A stretch of DNA of 61,110 nt from Elusimicrobiota bacterium (GCA_009773155.1 WOVA01000012.1:1-61110); one strand, 5' to 3'. Positions 45,258 through 54,384 are shown, counted from the stretch's first letter. Made by a program: numbers and translations. The notes: a model not told the origin generated them from the letters alone.

Positions 45258-46067
45258 TTACCCCTGTAAACCGAAAAGTTCCACCGCGTTGCCGCTGGTC
45301 TTTTCCGCGACCAGGGCTGCGCTAAGACCCAGCCCGTCGCCGACGGCCAGCGCTATCTCGGGGATGAAGGAAGGATCGTTGCGCCTGCCGCGCGCGGACT
45401 GCGGCGGCAGATACGGGCAGTCAGTCTCCAGCACCACCGACCCCAGCCCGATCTTCTTCACCGTCTCGCGCAGGTCGCCGTTGCGGGGATAGGTATAGCT
45501 GCCGTTGACGCCTATGACCAGGCCCAGGTCCACCGCGGCCCGGGCGTCGTCGCAGGAACCGGAGAAGCAGTGCAGCACGCCGCGATGGCGGCGGCCCGGG
45601 GGAAAATAGGACCAGTTTTTTTTCAGCGAATCGAAAAGGGCGGCGTAGGCGTCCTGGCCGGGCTCTTTGCCGTTCCTGGCGTGGAAGACGACGGGCTTGC
45701 GATACTTTACCGATAGCGGCAGCTGCGCCTCCAGCAGCGCTCTCTGTTCCTCCGCGCGGGCCGGCTCCCACCAGTAGTCCAGCCCTATCTCGCCCAGCGC
45801 GGCGGCCGTCGGGTCGGCCAGGAATTTCTCAAGCTCCGGCAGCTGCTCCGGCCGGTAGTCCTTGACGTATTCGGGGTGCAGGCCGTAGGCGCAGGCGAAC
45901 TTGCCGGGCCAGGCGGCGCAGAGCGACCGGGCCGGTTCCCATTCGGGGGCGGCGCAGGCTATCTCCACGAACTTCTCCACGCCGGCGGCCAGGGCGCGGC
46001 CTATCACGGCGCCGCGGTCCTCCGCGAAAGCCCTGTCGTTGAGATGGCAGTGGGTCTCTATCAGCAC
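45258..46067 (-). CDS. TatD-family metal-dependent hydrolase
   Basis: 269 residues from GTG 46067. The metal motif is IETHCHLND (HxH) at the start, with GEIGLDYWW, VVFHARNG (His), LHCFSGS and ETDCPYLPP following. TatD enzymes are nucleases or deoxyribonucleases in the characterised cases. GTG 46067 is preferred because it directly follows the prfB stop; ATG 46100 would overlap prfB by 32 nt and add a Lys/Arg-rich stretch. It is coupled with prfB and metH on the same strand. Confidence 0.9.
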   Translation of the reverse strand: MLIETHCHLNDRAFAEDRGAVIGRALAAGVEKFVEIACAAPEWEPARSLCAAWPGKFACAYGLHPEYVKDYRPEQLPELEKFLADPTAAALGEIGLDYWWEPARAEEQRALLEAQLPLSVKYRKPVVFHARNGKEPGQDAYAALFDSLKKNWSYFPPGRRHRGVLHCFSGSCDDARAAVDLGLVIGVNGSYTYPRNGDLRETVKKIGLGSVVLETDCPYLPPQSARGRRNDPSFIPEIALAVGDGLGLSAALVAEKTSGNAVELFGLQG

Positions 46068-46068
46068 G

Positions 46069-47208
46069 CTATTTTTTTTCCGCTTCTTTCCTGGCCTCAT
46101 CGGCTTTCCAGGAGAGGTAGGAGCGCATGAAGGGCTCCAGCGCGCCGTCCATGACGGCGTCTATCTGGGAGGTCTCGTAGTCCGTGCGCATATCCTTGAC
46201 CAGCTGGTAGGGCATGAAAACGTAGGAGCGGATCTGGTGGCCCCAGCCGATGTCGCCCTTGGCGTCGTAGTGCTTCTCCTGCTCGGCGCGCTTCTTGTCC
46301 ATCTCTATCTCGTAGAGGCGGGCCTTGAGCATCTTCATCGCGCGCTCGCGGTTCTTGAGCTGGCTGCGCTCCACCTGGCAGGCCACGACCACGCCGGACG
46401 GGAGGTGGGTGAGGCGGACGGCCGTCTCCACTTTGTTGACGTTTTGGCCGCCGGCGCCGCCGGAGCGGAAGGTGTCGAGCTTGACGTCCTTATCCTCTAT
46501 CCTGATCTCCACTTCCTCCTCGATGTCGGCCAGCACGTCGAGGGAGGCGAAGGAGGTGTGGCGCCGCTTGTTGGCGTCGAAAGGCGAGATGCGCACCAGG
46601 CGGTGCACGCCCATCTCGCCCTTGAGGAAGCCGTAGGCGTACTTGCCGCTGACGAAGGCCGTCGCGTTGCGCACGCCGGCCTCTTCGCCCTGCAGCATGT
46701 CGGTTATCTTGAAATCGTAGCCGCGCGCCTGCGCCCAGCGCGTGTACATGCGCAGCAGCATCTGCGCCCAGTCGCAGGCCTCGGTGCCGCCAGCGCCCGC
46801 GTGAATGCTGAGGATGGCGTCGTTCTTGTCGTAGGGCCCCGATAGCTTGATCTCGAAATCCATGTCGGCCAGCCTGTTCTCGGCTGCCTCGAGCGCGGCC
46901 ATTATCGCGGGCAGCTCGCCGGCGTCGTCCATTTCTTTGGCCAGCTCGTAATGAGCGCGCGCGTCGCCCAGCTCGCGGGCCACGGCGCCCACGCCGTCCA
47001 CCCAGTGCTTCAGGTCGTTGAGGCCCTTCAGGTGGGTCTGCGCCTTATTGGCGTCGTCCCAGAAGCCCGGCGTGGCGGAAAAGGCCTCCTTCTGCAGGAG
47101 CTGTTCCTTTTTCGCGTCCAGGTCCACCAGTTTGGAAAAATCGGCCAGCGCGGCCTCCAGCCTCTCCAGCCTGTTGACTATATCCTTGAATTCTATATTG
47201 CCGGCCAT
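46069..47208 (-). CDS. prfB: Peptide chain release factor 2 (no programmed frameshift)
   Basis: 379 residues, full length in one open frame. The stop-codon recognition region is within [21 protein letters not shown], and the catalytic GGQ is in [20 protein letters not shown]. It releases peptides at UGA and UAA. Many RF2 genes have an in-frame UGA near codon 25 read by +1 frameshifting. Here the corresponding region ([14 protein letters not shown]) is uninterrupted, so that autoregulation is absent. RF2-type rather than RF1 is judged from overall sequence blocks such as [20 protein letters not shown]. Confidence 0.95.
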   Translation of the reverse strand: MAGNIEFKDIVNRLERLEAALADFSKLVDLDAKKEQLLQKEAFSATPGFWDDANKAQTHLKGLNDLKHWVDGVGAVARELGDARAHYELAKEMDDAGELPAIMAALEAAENRLADMDFEIKLSGPYDKNDAILSIHAGAGGTEACDWAQMLLRMYTRWAQARGYDFKITDMLQGEEAGVRNATAFVSGKYAYGFLKGEMGVHRLVRISPFDANKRRHTSFASLDVLADIEEEVEIRIEDKDVKLDTFRSGGAGGQNVNKVETAVRLTHLPSGVVVACQVERSQLKNRERAMKMLKARLYEIEMDKKRAEQEKHYDAKGDIGWGHQIRSYVFMPYQLVKDMRTDYETSQIDAVMDGALEPFMRSYLSWKADEARKEAEKK

Positions 47209-47309
47209 TTATATACTGATTCTACAACTTTATCACCGCGCCGTCATAGGCGGGCGCCGGATCAAGGTATGGGCCGAAAGACCCATCCCCGGAGCGGGAC
47301 TATGGGGGA

Positions 47310-47340
47310 TTGACACCCGTCAATGATTCCGCTACGATAT
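47310..47340 (+). promoter_or_regulatory. Sigma70 promoter with TTGAC-N4-GTCAA dyad (S1 protease 1)
   Basis: TTGACA (47310-47315), 17-nt spacer, TACGAT (47333-47338). The -35 is part of TTGAC-ACCC-GTCAA. The 31-bp region matches 48532-48562 at 28 positions. Confidence 0.7.
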
Positions 47341-47373
47341 TCCGGGAAAACATCGGGTTACGGAGGGTAAGTT

Positions 47374-48429
47374 ATGAAAAGGATGATAAGTTCCGCCGCG
47401 GTTGCGCTGGCCATGCTCGCGCTGCCCGCGGGGCTCTTAGCCCAGGAAAACAAGATAATCAGCGGCGACGACAACCGGCTCGACTACTTCCAGGCCCCCG
47501 CCGCCAGGAAGGCCCTGGCCGATTCCGTGGTCTCGCTCTGGCAGGAGTCGGACGTGAAAGCCTCGGGGTCCAGGTTCAAGCTCACCACCGTAAAATTCAC
47601 CGACCAGATAAAAGCCGCGGCCGGAGTCCCCCTCTGCGCCGGCGAACCTTTCCGCGAACAGCCGGTCGGAGCTTTCTGCTCCGGCTCGCTGATAGGCGAG
47701 GACCTGGTCATGACGGCCGGCCACTGCATACCCAATGAGGACCGGTGCGCGGACACCAGGTTCGTCTTCGGCTTCGCGGTAAAGGCCCGCGGCGGCGCGG
47801 CGGTCACCGAGGTCGGCGCCAACGACGTCTACTCCTGCAAAAAGGTGGAGGTAACCAAATGGCAGTCCAGCGTCCGCCCGGAACTCACCCCCCGGCAGGC
47901 CACGGCCCTGCGCGTGTTGCTGGACCGCGATTACGCAGTGGTCCGGCTGGACAGGAAAGTGACCGGGCGCAGGCCGCTGGCGGTGAACGGGGCGGGAGAC
48001 CTTAAGACCGGCTCTCCCCTCTTCGTCATCGGCCATCCCGTGGGCCTCCCGCTGAAGGTAGCAGACGACGCCAGCGTGATGAATATCAAGGAAGGGGAGC
48101 TCTACTTCCTGGCCAACCTCGACACCTACGCCGGCAATTCGGGCTCGGCCGTGTTCAACGCCCGGACCAATAAGGTAGAGGGTATACTCGTGCGCGGCGA
48201 CCGGGACTTCCGCCCGGGAGAGGACGGGTTCTGGCTCTGGAAGAAGGACTGCGTAGAGTCCAACCGGGTCCCCCAGACCCAGGGCAACGAAGCCGTGTCC
48301 AAGATCAACGACGCGATACTCTCGCTCATAAATCCCCCCGCCCCCAAGGCGGAGGTCGCGCCGGCGGTCCCCGTAGACGACGCCAGGTCCGAAGAGATAA
48401 TCGAAAGGTTCAACGTGCACTTCCAGTAG
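47374..48429 (+). CDS. Secreted trypsin-like (S1/V8-type) serine protease 1
   Basis: 351 residues. Signal peptide MKRMISSAAVALAMLALPAGLLA. The triad is visible: His117 in MTAGHC, Asp186 in DYAVVRL, Ser256 in YAGNSGSAV. The GNSGS form and spacing resemble V8-type glutamyl endopeptidases and bacterial S1B members. Paired cysteines (FCSGS...AGHC; Cys-rich loop after residue 118) suggest disulfides. GGAGGGTA precedes the ATG. It is followed by a terminator and then by a paralogue with the same promoter. Confidence 0.93.
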   Translation: MKRMISSAAVALAMLALPAGLLAQENKIISGDDNRLDYFQAPAARKALADSVVSLWQESDVKASGSRFKLTTVKFTDQIKAAAGVPLCAGEPFREQPVGAFCSGSLIGEDLVMTAGHCIPNEDRCADTRFVFGFAVKARGGAAVTEVGANDVYSCKKVEVTKWQSSVRPELTPRQATALRVLLDRDYAVVRLDRKVTGRRPLAVNGAGDLKTGSPLFVIGHPVGLPLKVADDASVMNIKEGELYFLANLDTYAGNSGSAVFNARTNKVEGILVRGDRDFRPGEDGFWLWKKDCVESNRVPQTQGNEAVSKINDAILSLINPPAPKAEVAPAVPVDDARSEEIIERFNVHFQ

Positions 48430-48454
48430 TCCCGGAGCCCGCGTGTCCGGACGC

Positions 48455-48486
48455 AAGCCCCCGCCTTACGGCGGGGGCTTTTTTTG
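48455..48486 (+). terminator. Intrinsic terminator
   Basis: AAGCCCCCGCC (48455-48465), loop TTAC, GGCGGGGGCTT (48470-48480), then a T-run. Confidence 0.8.
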
Positions 48487-48493
48487 TCCTGCC

Positions 48494-48508
48494 GGGCCAA
48501 AGGGCCCA
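48494..48508. repeat. GGGCC-AAA-GGGCCC hairpin repeat, copy 3
   Basis: GGGCCAAAGGGCCCA matches 10406-10420 and overlaps the unit at 13763. It lies between the two S1 protease genes. Confidence 0.4.
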
Positions 48509-48531
48509 CCGGCACATGGGACCATGGGGAG

Positions 48532-48562
48532 TTGACATCCGTCAATCGTTCCGCTACGATAT
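48532..48562 (+). promoter_or_regulatory. Sigma70 promoter with TTGAC-N4-GTCAA dyad (S1 protease 2)
   Basis: TTGACA (48532-48537), 17-nt spacer, TACGAT (48555-48560), with TTGAC-ATCC-GTCAA over the -35. It is a near-copy of the promoter at 47310. Confidence 0.7.
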
Positions 48563-48593
48563 GGCGTAGGAAAACGACGTTTCCGGAGGAAAT

Positions 48594-49646
48594 ATGAAAA
48601 GGCTCATAGACGCGACCCTGACTGCGGTACTCGCGGCGCTCCTGCTGCCCGCCGGCGTTTTCGGGGAAAACAAGATAATTTACGGGGAGGACAACCGTCT
48701 CGATCAGTTCGAGGCCCCCGCCGCCAGGAAGACCCTGGCCGCCTCGGTGGTCTCGCTCTGGAAAGCCGGCGATGTCGAGGCCAGCGGCTCCAAGTTCAAG
48801 CTCAAGACCGTGAAATTCACCGACATGATACAGGAGCAGGCCGGCGCCCCGCTCTGCGCCACCGAGCCCTTCCGCGAACAGCCCGTGGGAGCGTTCTGCT
48901 CCGGCTCGCTGGTGGGAGAGGACCTGGTCATGACGGCCGGCCACTGCATAACCAGCGAGGACAAGTGCAAGGACACGAAATTAGTGTTCGGCTTCGCGGT
49001 AAAGGCCCGCGGAGGCAAAGCCCCCGCCGAAGTATCCGCTTCGGACGTATACTCCTGCGCTAAGATAGAGACCCAGCGCCTGCAGGCCAGCGACACCACC
49101 GGGAACCCCTACCTGGACCAACTGCTGGGCAAGATAAGCGACCAGGACTTCGCGATAATACGCCTCGACAGGAAAGTGACCGGCCGCAAGGCGCTGGCGG
49201 TCAATCCCGAAAGCACCCTCAAGAACGGCGACGCCCTGTTCGTCATCGGCCATCCCGTCGGGCTGCCGCTCAAAGTGGCCGACGACGCCAGCGTGCGGGA
49301 CATAGGCGACGGCAAGACCTACTTCCTCGCCAACCTCGACACCTACGGCGGCAACTCCGGCTCGGCGGTCTTCAACGCCAGGACCAACAAGGTGGAGGGC
49401 ATACTCGTGCGCGGCGACCAGGACTTCCGCGCCGGCGGCACCGAAGAGACTCCCTGCGTAGAGTCCAACCGCGTCGCGCAGGACGGCGGCGGCGGCGAAG
49501 GCGTCACCAAGATAAACCAGGACATCCTGGCGGTGCTTACGATAAAGAGCGGCGGCGCCGCGGCGACCGGGGCCGTTCCGGTCGAGGAAGCCCCCGTCCG
49601 CGACACCGCTCCCATCCTGGACCGCTTCGGTCTCGAATTCGAATAA
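48594..49646 (+). CDS. Secreted trypsin-like (S1/V8-type) serine protease 2
   Basis: 350 residues, a close tandem paralogue of 47374-48429. A signal peptide (MKRLIDATLTAVLAALLLPA...) is followed by the same N-terminal block (ENKIIYGEDNRLDQFEAPAA). The triad is His117 (MTAGHC), Asp185 (QDFAII) and Ser255 (GGNSGSAV). The regions between 150 and 180 and the C-terminal 60 residues differ most, so specificity may differ. GGAGGAAAT precedes the ATG. Confidence 0.93.
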   Translation: MKRLIDATLTAVLAALLLPAGVFGENKIIYGEDNRLDQFEAPAARKTLAASVVSLWKAGDVEASGSKFKLKTVKFTDMIQEQAGAPLCATEPFREQPVGAFCSGSLVGEDLVMTAGHCITSEDKCKDTKLVFGFAVKARGGKAPAEVSASDVYSCAKIETQRLQASDTTGNPYLDQLLGKISDQDFAIIRLDRKVTGRKALAVNPESTLKNGDALFVIGHPVGLPLKVADDASVRDIGDGKTYFLANLDTYGGNSGSAVFNARTNKVEGILVRGDQDFRAGGTEETPCVESNRVAQDGGGGEGVTKINQDILAVLTIKSGGAAATGAVPVEEAPVRDTAPILDRFGLEFE

Positions 49647-49670
49647 GCGGGACGTATCCCGCGTAATTCC

Positions 49671-49702
49671 AGCCCCCCTCCGCCCGGAGGGGGGCTTTTT
49701 TT
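49671..49702 (+). terminator. Intrinsic terminator
   Basis: AGCCCCCCTCCG (49671-49682) and CGGAGGGGGGCT (49685-49696), followed by a T-run. Confidence 0.8.
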
Positions 49703-49727
49703 CGGCCCGGCCGCGGGATAAATTTAA

Positions 49728-49733
49728 TAGAAT
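49728..49733 (+). promoter_or_regulatory. -10 box 7 nt before the aro operon start (leaderless candidate)
   Basis: TAGAAT then TAAGGCC and ATG 49741. The predicted transcription start is at or next to the ATG of the chorismate mutase gene. Confidence 0.45.
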
Positions 49734-49740
49734 TAAGGCC

Positions 49741-49992
49741 ATGGAAGCACGGCTGGATAAGGCCAGGAAAAAGATAGACGCGCTGGACCGGGCTATGGCG
49801 CGGCTGCTGGACCGGCGCTTCGCCCTGGCCGCGGGACTGGCGCCGCTCAAGAAAAAGATACGCGACACGCGGCGCGAGGCCCGGGTCCTGGCCAATATCG
49901 CGAGGCTGGCGCGGCCCGCCTTCCGCAGGGCGGCCCGCGCCGCCTACGCGGAAATAATCCGGCAGTCCCGCCTTCTGCAGGGCCGCCGATGA
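49741..49992 (+). CDS. Chorismate mutase, AroQ type
   Basis: 83 residues, all helical. LDKARKKIDALDRAMARLLDRRFALA is the N-terminal helix with the family's Arg and the D..L..L...R pattern, followed by LKKKIRDTRREARVLANI with the active-site Lys/Arg. It converts chorismate to prephenate. It overlaps the DAHP synthase gene (ATGA, 49989-49992). In several bacteria these two are fused, so the proteins may bind each other for feedback control. First gene of the shikimate operon. Confidence 0.85.
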   Translation: MEARLDKARKKIDALDRAMARLLDRRFALAAGLAPLKKKIRDTRREARVLANIARLARPAFRRAARAAYAEIIRQSRLLQGRR

Positions 49993-50951
49993 AGATCCTG
50001 CTGGAAAAGAAACTCTCCACCTCCGGCGCCCGCAACCTGGCGGCGGCGCTGGCGCGGCTGCTGCCGGGCGCCGCGCAGAGGACCGCCGGCCGGTCAATCC
50101 TGGTGACCTCCCCCAGGCCTGAAATATTTTCCGAAAAGCTCGCCCTGATAGAGAACCTCCCGGGCGCGGCCGCCGTCCTGCTCTCCGACGCCGAGGCCTG
50201 CCCCCTGGCGGCCAAGGCCCCGCCGCCGGAACTGCCGTTCAAAGACGGTTTCATTATCATAGCCGGACCTTGCGCCGTGGAGGACGCGGCCTCCTACGCG
50301 CGGACCGCCCGGGCGCTGGCCCGCGCCGGCGCCACCGGCCTGCGCGCCGCGCTGTTCAAGCCGCGCAGCTCTCCCTACGCCTTCCAGGGCCTGGGCCTGG
50401 CCGCCCTGCCCGCCGTGCGCCGCGCGGCGCGGGCGGCGGGACTGCCGCCGGTGACCGAAATAGTAGACTGCCCTCAGGCCGCCCGCCTGGCCTCCGCGGG
50501 ATTCGTACTGCAGATAGGAGCGCGCAATATGCGCAACTACGAGCTGCTCAAGGCCGCGGGGCGGACCGGCGCGCCGGTCATCCTCAAGCGCGCGCCGGGC
50601 GCCTCGCTGCGGGAATGGCTGCTGTCGGCCGAATACCTGCTCAAATACGGCGAGTCCCGGGTCATACTCTGCGAGCGCGGCGATTCCTTCGGCGACGGAC
50701 GGCTTAACCTCAAAACAATGGAACTCGCGATGAAGGCCACGGCCCTGCCGGTCATCGCCGACCCCAGCCACGCCTGCGGCCGCAGGGAACTGGTGGCGGA
50801 GCAGGCGCTGGCGGCCGCGCGCGCGGGCGCCGACGGCCTCATGATCGAAGCCGCGCCGGACCCGGCCTCCGTGCTGGTGGACGGCAGGCAGACGCTGGAC
50901 CTGCCCTGCTTCCTGGCGCTGTCCCGTAAGATCAGGGCCCTCAGGAAATAA
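49989..50951 (+). CDS. aroF: 3-deoxy-7-phosphoheptulonate (DAHP) synthase
   Basis: 320 residues, type I-beta. An N-terminal region of about 85 residues resembles the ferredoxin/ACT-like regulatory domain. The barrel follows with IIAGPCAVED, LRAALFKPRSSPYAFQG, PPVTEIVDCPQ, QIGARNMRNYELL, LKRAPGASL and VIADPSHACGRR, which contain the metal Cys, Lys and His sites. It condenses phosphoenolpyruvate and erythrose 4-phosphate, the entry step of the pathway. Confidence 0.96.
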   Translation: MKILLEKKLSTSGARNLAAALARLLPGAAQRTAGRSILVTSPRPEIFSEKLALIENLPGAAAVLLSDAEACPLAAKAPPPELPFKDGFIIIAGPCAVEDAASYARTARALARAGATGLRAALFKPRSSPYAFQGLGLAALPAVRRAARAAGLPPVTEIVDCPQAARLASAGFVLQIGARNMRNYELLKAAGRTGAPVILKRAPGASLREWLLSAEYLLKYGESRVILCERGDSFGDGRLNLKTMELAMKATALPVIADPSHACGRRELVAEQALAAARAGADGLMIEAAPDPASVLVDGRQTLDLPCFLALSRKIRALRK

Positions 50952-50954
50952 TCC

Positions 50955-51791
50955 ATGCCCCCGATAAAAGCCGGCCTCATCGGCCTCCCTCTCGGCAAAT
51001 CCCTTTCCCCCCGGCTCTTTTCCATACTCGCCGGTCTCTGCGGCCGCGAGATAGAGTATTCACTATGGGAATGCGGCACCGCGAAGTTCCATGAGGCCGT
51101 TGCGAAAGCCCGCGCCGAAGGCTGGTCCGGCTTCAACGTGACGCTGCCCGACAAACAGCTGCTGGCCGGCGCGCTGGCCGACAAGCGGGACAGGGCCGCC
51201 GGGATAGCCGGCTCGGCGAATTGCGCTCGCTTCACCCCCGAAGGCCTGGAGGCGCGCAACACCGACGCCGCCGCCATGGCCGCCGCGATGCTCGACAGGG
51301 GTATGGACCTTACCGGGAAAAAAGCGGCCGTCTACGGCTCCGGCGGTTCCGCCGCCACCTCGGCCTATGTGCTGGCTTCCGCCGGCGCGGCGGAAGTCAT
51401 TTTCTACGCGCGCGACCCGCTGAGAGCGGGCGCGGCCATAGGCCGCCTTTCGGCCGCCTTTCCCGCCGCCGTTTTTTCCGTCGCCCCGTTCGGCCCCCCA
51501 GACGGCGCGGCCGCCGTGGTCAACGCCACGCCGATAGGCATGTACGAGGAAGGGCACCTGCCGGTGGAACCCGCGAACGACCAGATCTGCGTGGACTGGC
51601 CTTACAGCCCCGGCGGCACCTTCTTCACCCGCAGGGCGAAAGAACTGGGCGCGCACGTCATAGACGGCATGGAACTGCTGGTGCGCCAGGCCGTACTCTC
51701 CCTTTTCCTCTGGGGCGGCTGCCGGGAAAGCGAGATAGGCGATCTCATACGCGAGGGGCGCAAGCTCCTGCGCGAAAAAACGGGAGGCTGA
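50955..51791 (+). CDS. aroE: Shikimate dehydrogenase
   Basis: 278 residues. Substrate domain: GLPLGKSLSPRLF and FNVTLPDKQLL with the catalytic Lys; the usual His of PHK is Asp here. NTD is in ARNTDAAAM. NADP-binding domain: AVYGSGGSAATSA, then VVNATPIGMYEEGHLP and DGMELLVRQAVLSLFLW. It reduces 3-dehydroshikimate to shikimate. It starts 3 nt after the aroF stop. Confidence 0.94.
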   Translation: MPPIKAGLIGLPLGKSLSPRLFSILAGLCGREIEYSLWECGTAKFHEAVAKARAEGWSGFNVTLPDKQLLAGALADKRDRAAGIAGSANCARFTPEGLEARNTDAAAMAAAMLDRGMDLTGKKAAVYGSGGSAATSAYVLASAGAAEVIFYARDPLRAGAAIGRLSAAFPAAVFSVAPFGPPDGAAAVVNATPIGMYEEGHLPVEPANDQICVDWPYSPGGTFFTRRAKELGAHVIDGMELLVRQAVLSLFLWGGCRESEIGDLIREGRKLLREKTGG

Positions 51792-51795
51792 GAAC

Positions 51796-52812
51796 ATGCT
51801 CCGATACCTGACCGCCGGCGAATCGCACGGCGAAAGCCTGGCCTGCATACTCGAAGGCCTGCCCGCCGGGCTGGCCGTCTCCCCGATCGACATAAGGCGG
51901 GAACTCTCGCGCCGCCGCGCCGCGCCGGGCAGGAGCGCGCGGCAGAAAAAAGAGACCGACTCTTTCAAAGTGCTCTCCGGCATGAACCGCGGCGTCACCA
52001 CCGGCGCGCCGGTAGCGATACTGATACCCAACGCGGCCGCCGGGAAGATCTCTCCTTCCTACGTGCCCCGGCCGGGCCACGCCGACCTGCCCGGCATGCT
52101 CAAGTACGGCCTCGACGCCGCGCTGGTGCGCGAGCGCGCCAGCGCCCGCCACACCGCCTGCGTCTCGGCGCTGGGAGCCTTCGCGCTGCGGCTGCTGGCG
52201 GAGACCGGCGCCCGTTTCGCCTCGCGCGTGGTCCGGCTGAGCATGACGGAAAACCCGTCGCCGGAAGAGGCCCGGGAACTGATAGCGCGGGCCGCCGCCG
52301 ACGGCGATACGCTCGGCGGCGTATTCGAACTGATCTGCTCCGGCCTGCCGGCCGGGCTGGGCTCCCATGTCCACCACGACAGGCGGCTCGGCGCGCGCCT
52401 GGGCGCGGCCCTGCTGGGCATAAACGGCATCAAGGGTTTAGAGATAGGCGGCGGCTTCGATCTCGCTTCATGGAAAGGCACGCTGGCCGCGCGCGACCGC
52501 CGGGTCTCCGGCGGCCTCGACGGCGGCATGACCAACGGCGGCGACCTGGTGCTGCGCTGCGCCATGAAGCCGGTGCCCGGCGTGGAGGCCGGCGCCCCCT
52601 CTTTCGACGCGCGCAGCGGCAAGCCGGCCATATCGCGCTCCGCCACCTCCGACGTCACCGCCGTCTACGCCGCCGCCGTGGTGGCCGAGCACGCCGCCGC
52701 GCTGGAGCTGGCCGGCGCCATGGTGGAAAAATTCGGCGGCGACACAATGTCCGAGATAAAGGAACGGGTCCGGCTTTGGCGAAAAAAGACCGAGAAATTA
52801 ATAGGCCGTTGA
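51796..52812 (+). CDS. aroC: Chorismate synthase
   Basis: 338 residues. MLRYLTAGESHGESLACILEG is the N-terminal signature, followed by RRRAAPGRSARQKKE, RPGHADLPGMLKYG (FMN/EPSP site), RASARHTACVSALGA and later DARSGKPAISRSATSDVTAV and VEKFGGDTMSEIKER. It makes chorismate from EPSP using reduced FMN. Slightly shorter than the usual 350-390 residues but all blocks are present. Its stop overlaps the TTG start of aroK. Confidence 0.96.
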   Translation: MLRYLTAGESHGESLACILEGLPAGLAVSPIDIRRELSRRRAAPGRSARQKKETDSFKVLSGMNRGVTTGAPVAILIPNAAAGKISPSYVPRPGHADLPGMLKYGLDAALVRERASARHTACVSALGAFALRLLAETGARFASRVVRLSMTENPSPEEARELIARAAADGDTLGGVFELICSGLPAGLGSHVHHDRRLGARLGAALLGINGIKGLEIGGGFDLASWKGTLAARDRRVSGGLDGGMTNGGDLVLRCAMKPVPGVEAGAPSFDARSGKPAISRSATSDVTAVYAAAVVAEHAAALELAGAMVEKFGGDTMSEIKERVRLWRKKTEKLIGR

Positions 52813-53324
52813 GGATCTTCCTCGCGGGCTTCATGGGCGCGGGCAAGACCTCGGCCGGCCGGGAACTGGCCCGGCTGCTGCGCCTGCCTTTCAGGGACAC
52901 CGACGAGGAAGTGCGCCGGTCCTCGGGGCTCTCCGCCGGCGAATTCATACTGCGGCGCGGGCTGGCGGCGTTCAGGAAGGCCGAGGACGCGGCCCTGCGC
53001 GGCCTCGCGGCCGGCGGGCCGGCGGTAGTGGCGCTCGGCGGCGGCGTTTACCCCTCGCCCCGCAGGCGGGGGCTGTTCAGGAAGGCCGGCGTCACGGTCT
53101 GGGTCAGGCGCCCGCTGGCGGAGATGCTCAAGCTCGCTTCGACGGCGGGCGGGCGGCCGCTGCTGGCCCGCGGCAGCGCCGGGGCGCTCAGGCGTCTCTT
53201 CGCCCGCCGGAAAAAGTTCTACGAGATGTGCGACCTGCGCGTGAACGCCGCCGGACTCAAGCCCGCCGCGGCCGCGCTGAAGATACGGAGGCAACTTGAA
53301 AAGAACGGCGTTATCGCTGCTTAA
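52809..53324 (+). CDS. aroK: Shikimate kinase
   Basis: 171 residues from TTG 52809, whose TTGA overlaps the aroC stop. The P-loop is FMGAGKTSAG, the shikimate-binding Asp-Thr-Asp is RDTDEEV, ALGGGV is the conserved glycine loop, and GRPLLAR is the lid Arg region. It phosphorylates shikimate at O3. The frame is open far upstream but that is aroC in another frame, and no ATG fits the family start. Confidence 0.93.
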   Translation: MRIFLAGFMGAGKTSAGRELARLLRLPFRDTDEEVRRSSGLSAGEFILRRGLAAFRKAEDAALRGLAAGGPAVVALGGGVYPSPRRRGLFRKAGVTVWVRRPLAEMLKLASTAGGRPLLARGSAGALRRLFARRKKFYEMCDLRVNAAGLKPAAAALKIRRQLEKNGVIAA

Positions 53325-54384
53325 CCGCGAAGTCATGCGCAGACCTTCGTTCCGGCTGGCCTGCGGCCGGAACATCGGCGGCATCCGCGGCCTGCTGCCG
53401 GAAACTTTCGACCGGGCCGACCGCATAGCGCTCGTCGCCGACCCGGCCGCGGCGAAGTCCCCCGTCCTCAAAAAGCTGCTCGGCCCGGAACTGGCAGCGA
53501 AAACCTCCAGGTTCCCGCTGCCCGCCGGCCGCGAGAAGACGCTCGCCGCCGTCACCGCTCTCTGCTCGGCGCTTTTCAAAGCCGGCTTCAGCCGGCAATC
53601 GGTCATAATAGCCGCCGGCGGCGGGTCCGTCACCGACGCGGCCGGCTTCGCCGCCGCGGTCTATATGCGCGGCATAAACTGGATCAGCGTTCCCACCACC
53701 TTCCTGGGGCAGATAGACGCGGGCATAGGCGGCAAGACCGCCGTGGACTTCCTGGGGACCAAGAACATCATAGGCTCGTTCCACCAGCCCGCGCTGACCG
53801 TATGCGACACCGCCTTCCTCTCCACTCTCAAACCCTCCGTCAGGCGGGCCGCCGCCGGCGAGCTGATAAAATACGCCCTGATCGCTCCCGGCGACCTGCG
53901 CCTCTCTATAATGCGTTCCTTCGACGGCGCCATGGCCGGCCGGCCGGATGACCTGCTCGCCTGCGTACGGGCCTGCGCCGAGTATAAAGCGAAGATCTGC
54001 GCCGCCGACGAGCGCGAGGAGACCGGCCTGCGCGAGACCCTCAATTTCGGCCACACCGCCGGCCACGCCTTCGAAGTCCTCTCGCGCGGCCGCCTGCCGC
54101 ACGGCGAGGCCGTGCTCTGGGGCCTGCGCTACGCGCTGGAGGTTTCGGAAAAGATGAAAGTCCTGGACAATACGCCAGGGGCCTGGAAGGTCACCGGGAT
54201 GATAGAGCCCCTCCCGCTGCCCGCCGCCTGCCGACGGGAAAATGATTTTCTCCGGCTGGTCCGGGCGGACAAGAAGCGCGGCGGCCGCGACAACCGTTTC
54301 CTGCTCCTGCGCAGCCCGGGCGACGTCGAACCCGCCGACAATATCCCGGAGAAGGTTCTGCTGGCCGCGCTGGAGGAAATATGA
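53296..54384 (+). CDS. aroB: 3-dehydroquinate synthase
   Basis: 362 residues from TTG 53296 (GGAGG at 53287), overlapping aroK by 29 nt. AAGGGSVTDAAGFAAAVYMRG binds NAD, VPTTFLGQIDAGIGGKTAVDF and GELIKYALI follow, and LNFGHTAGHAFE gives the zinc His residues. It makes 3-dehydroquinate from DAHP. An alternative start at ATG 53335 (MRRPSFRLACG) would remove the overlap and fits the family N-terminus equally well. Confidence 0.93.
   Translation: MKRTALSLLNREVMRRPSFRLACGRNIGGIRGLLPETFDRADRIALVADPAAAKSPVLKKLLGPELAAKTSRFPLPAGREKTLAAVTALCSALFKAGFSRQSVIIAAGGGSVTDAAGFAAAVYMRGINWISVPTTFLGQIDAGIGGKTAVDFLGTKNIIGSFHQPALTVCDTAFLSTLKPSVRRAAAGELIKYALIAPGDLRLSIMRSFDGAMAGRPDDLLACVRACAEYKAKICAADEREETGLRETLNFGHTAGHAFEVLSRGRLPHGEAVLWGLRYALEVSEKMKVLDNTPGAWKVTGMIEPLPLPAACRRENDFLRLVRADKKRGGRDNRFLLLRSPGDVEPADNIPEKVLLAALEEI

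Noticed and set aside
46069-47208. Programmed frameshift in prfB
   Set aside because: No in-frame stop near codon 25; the frame is continuous.
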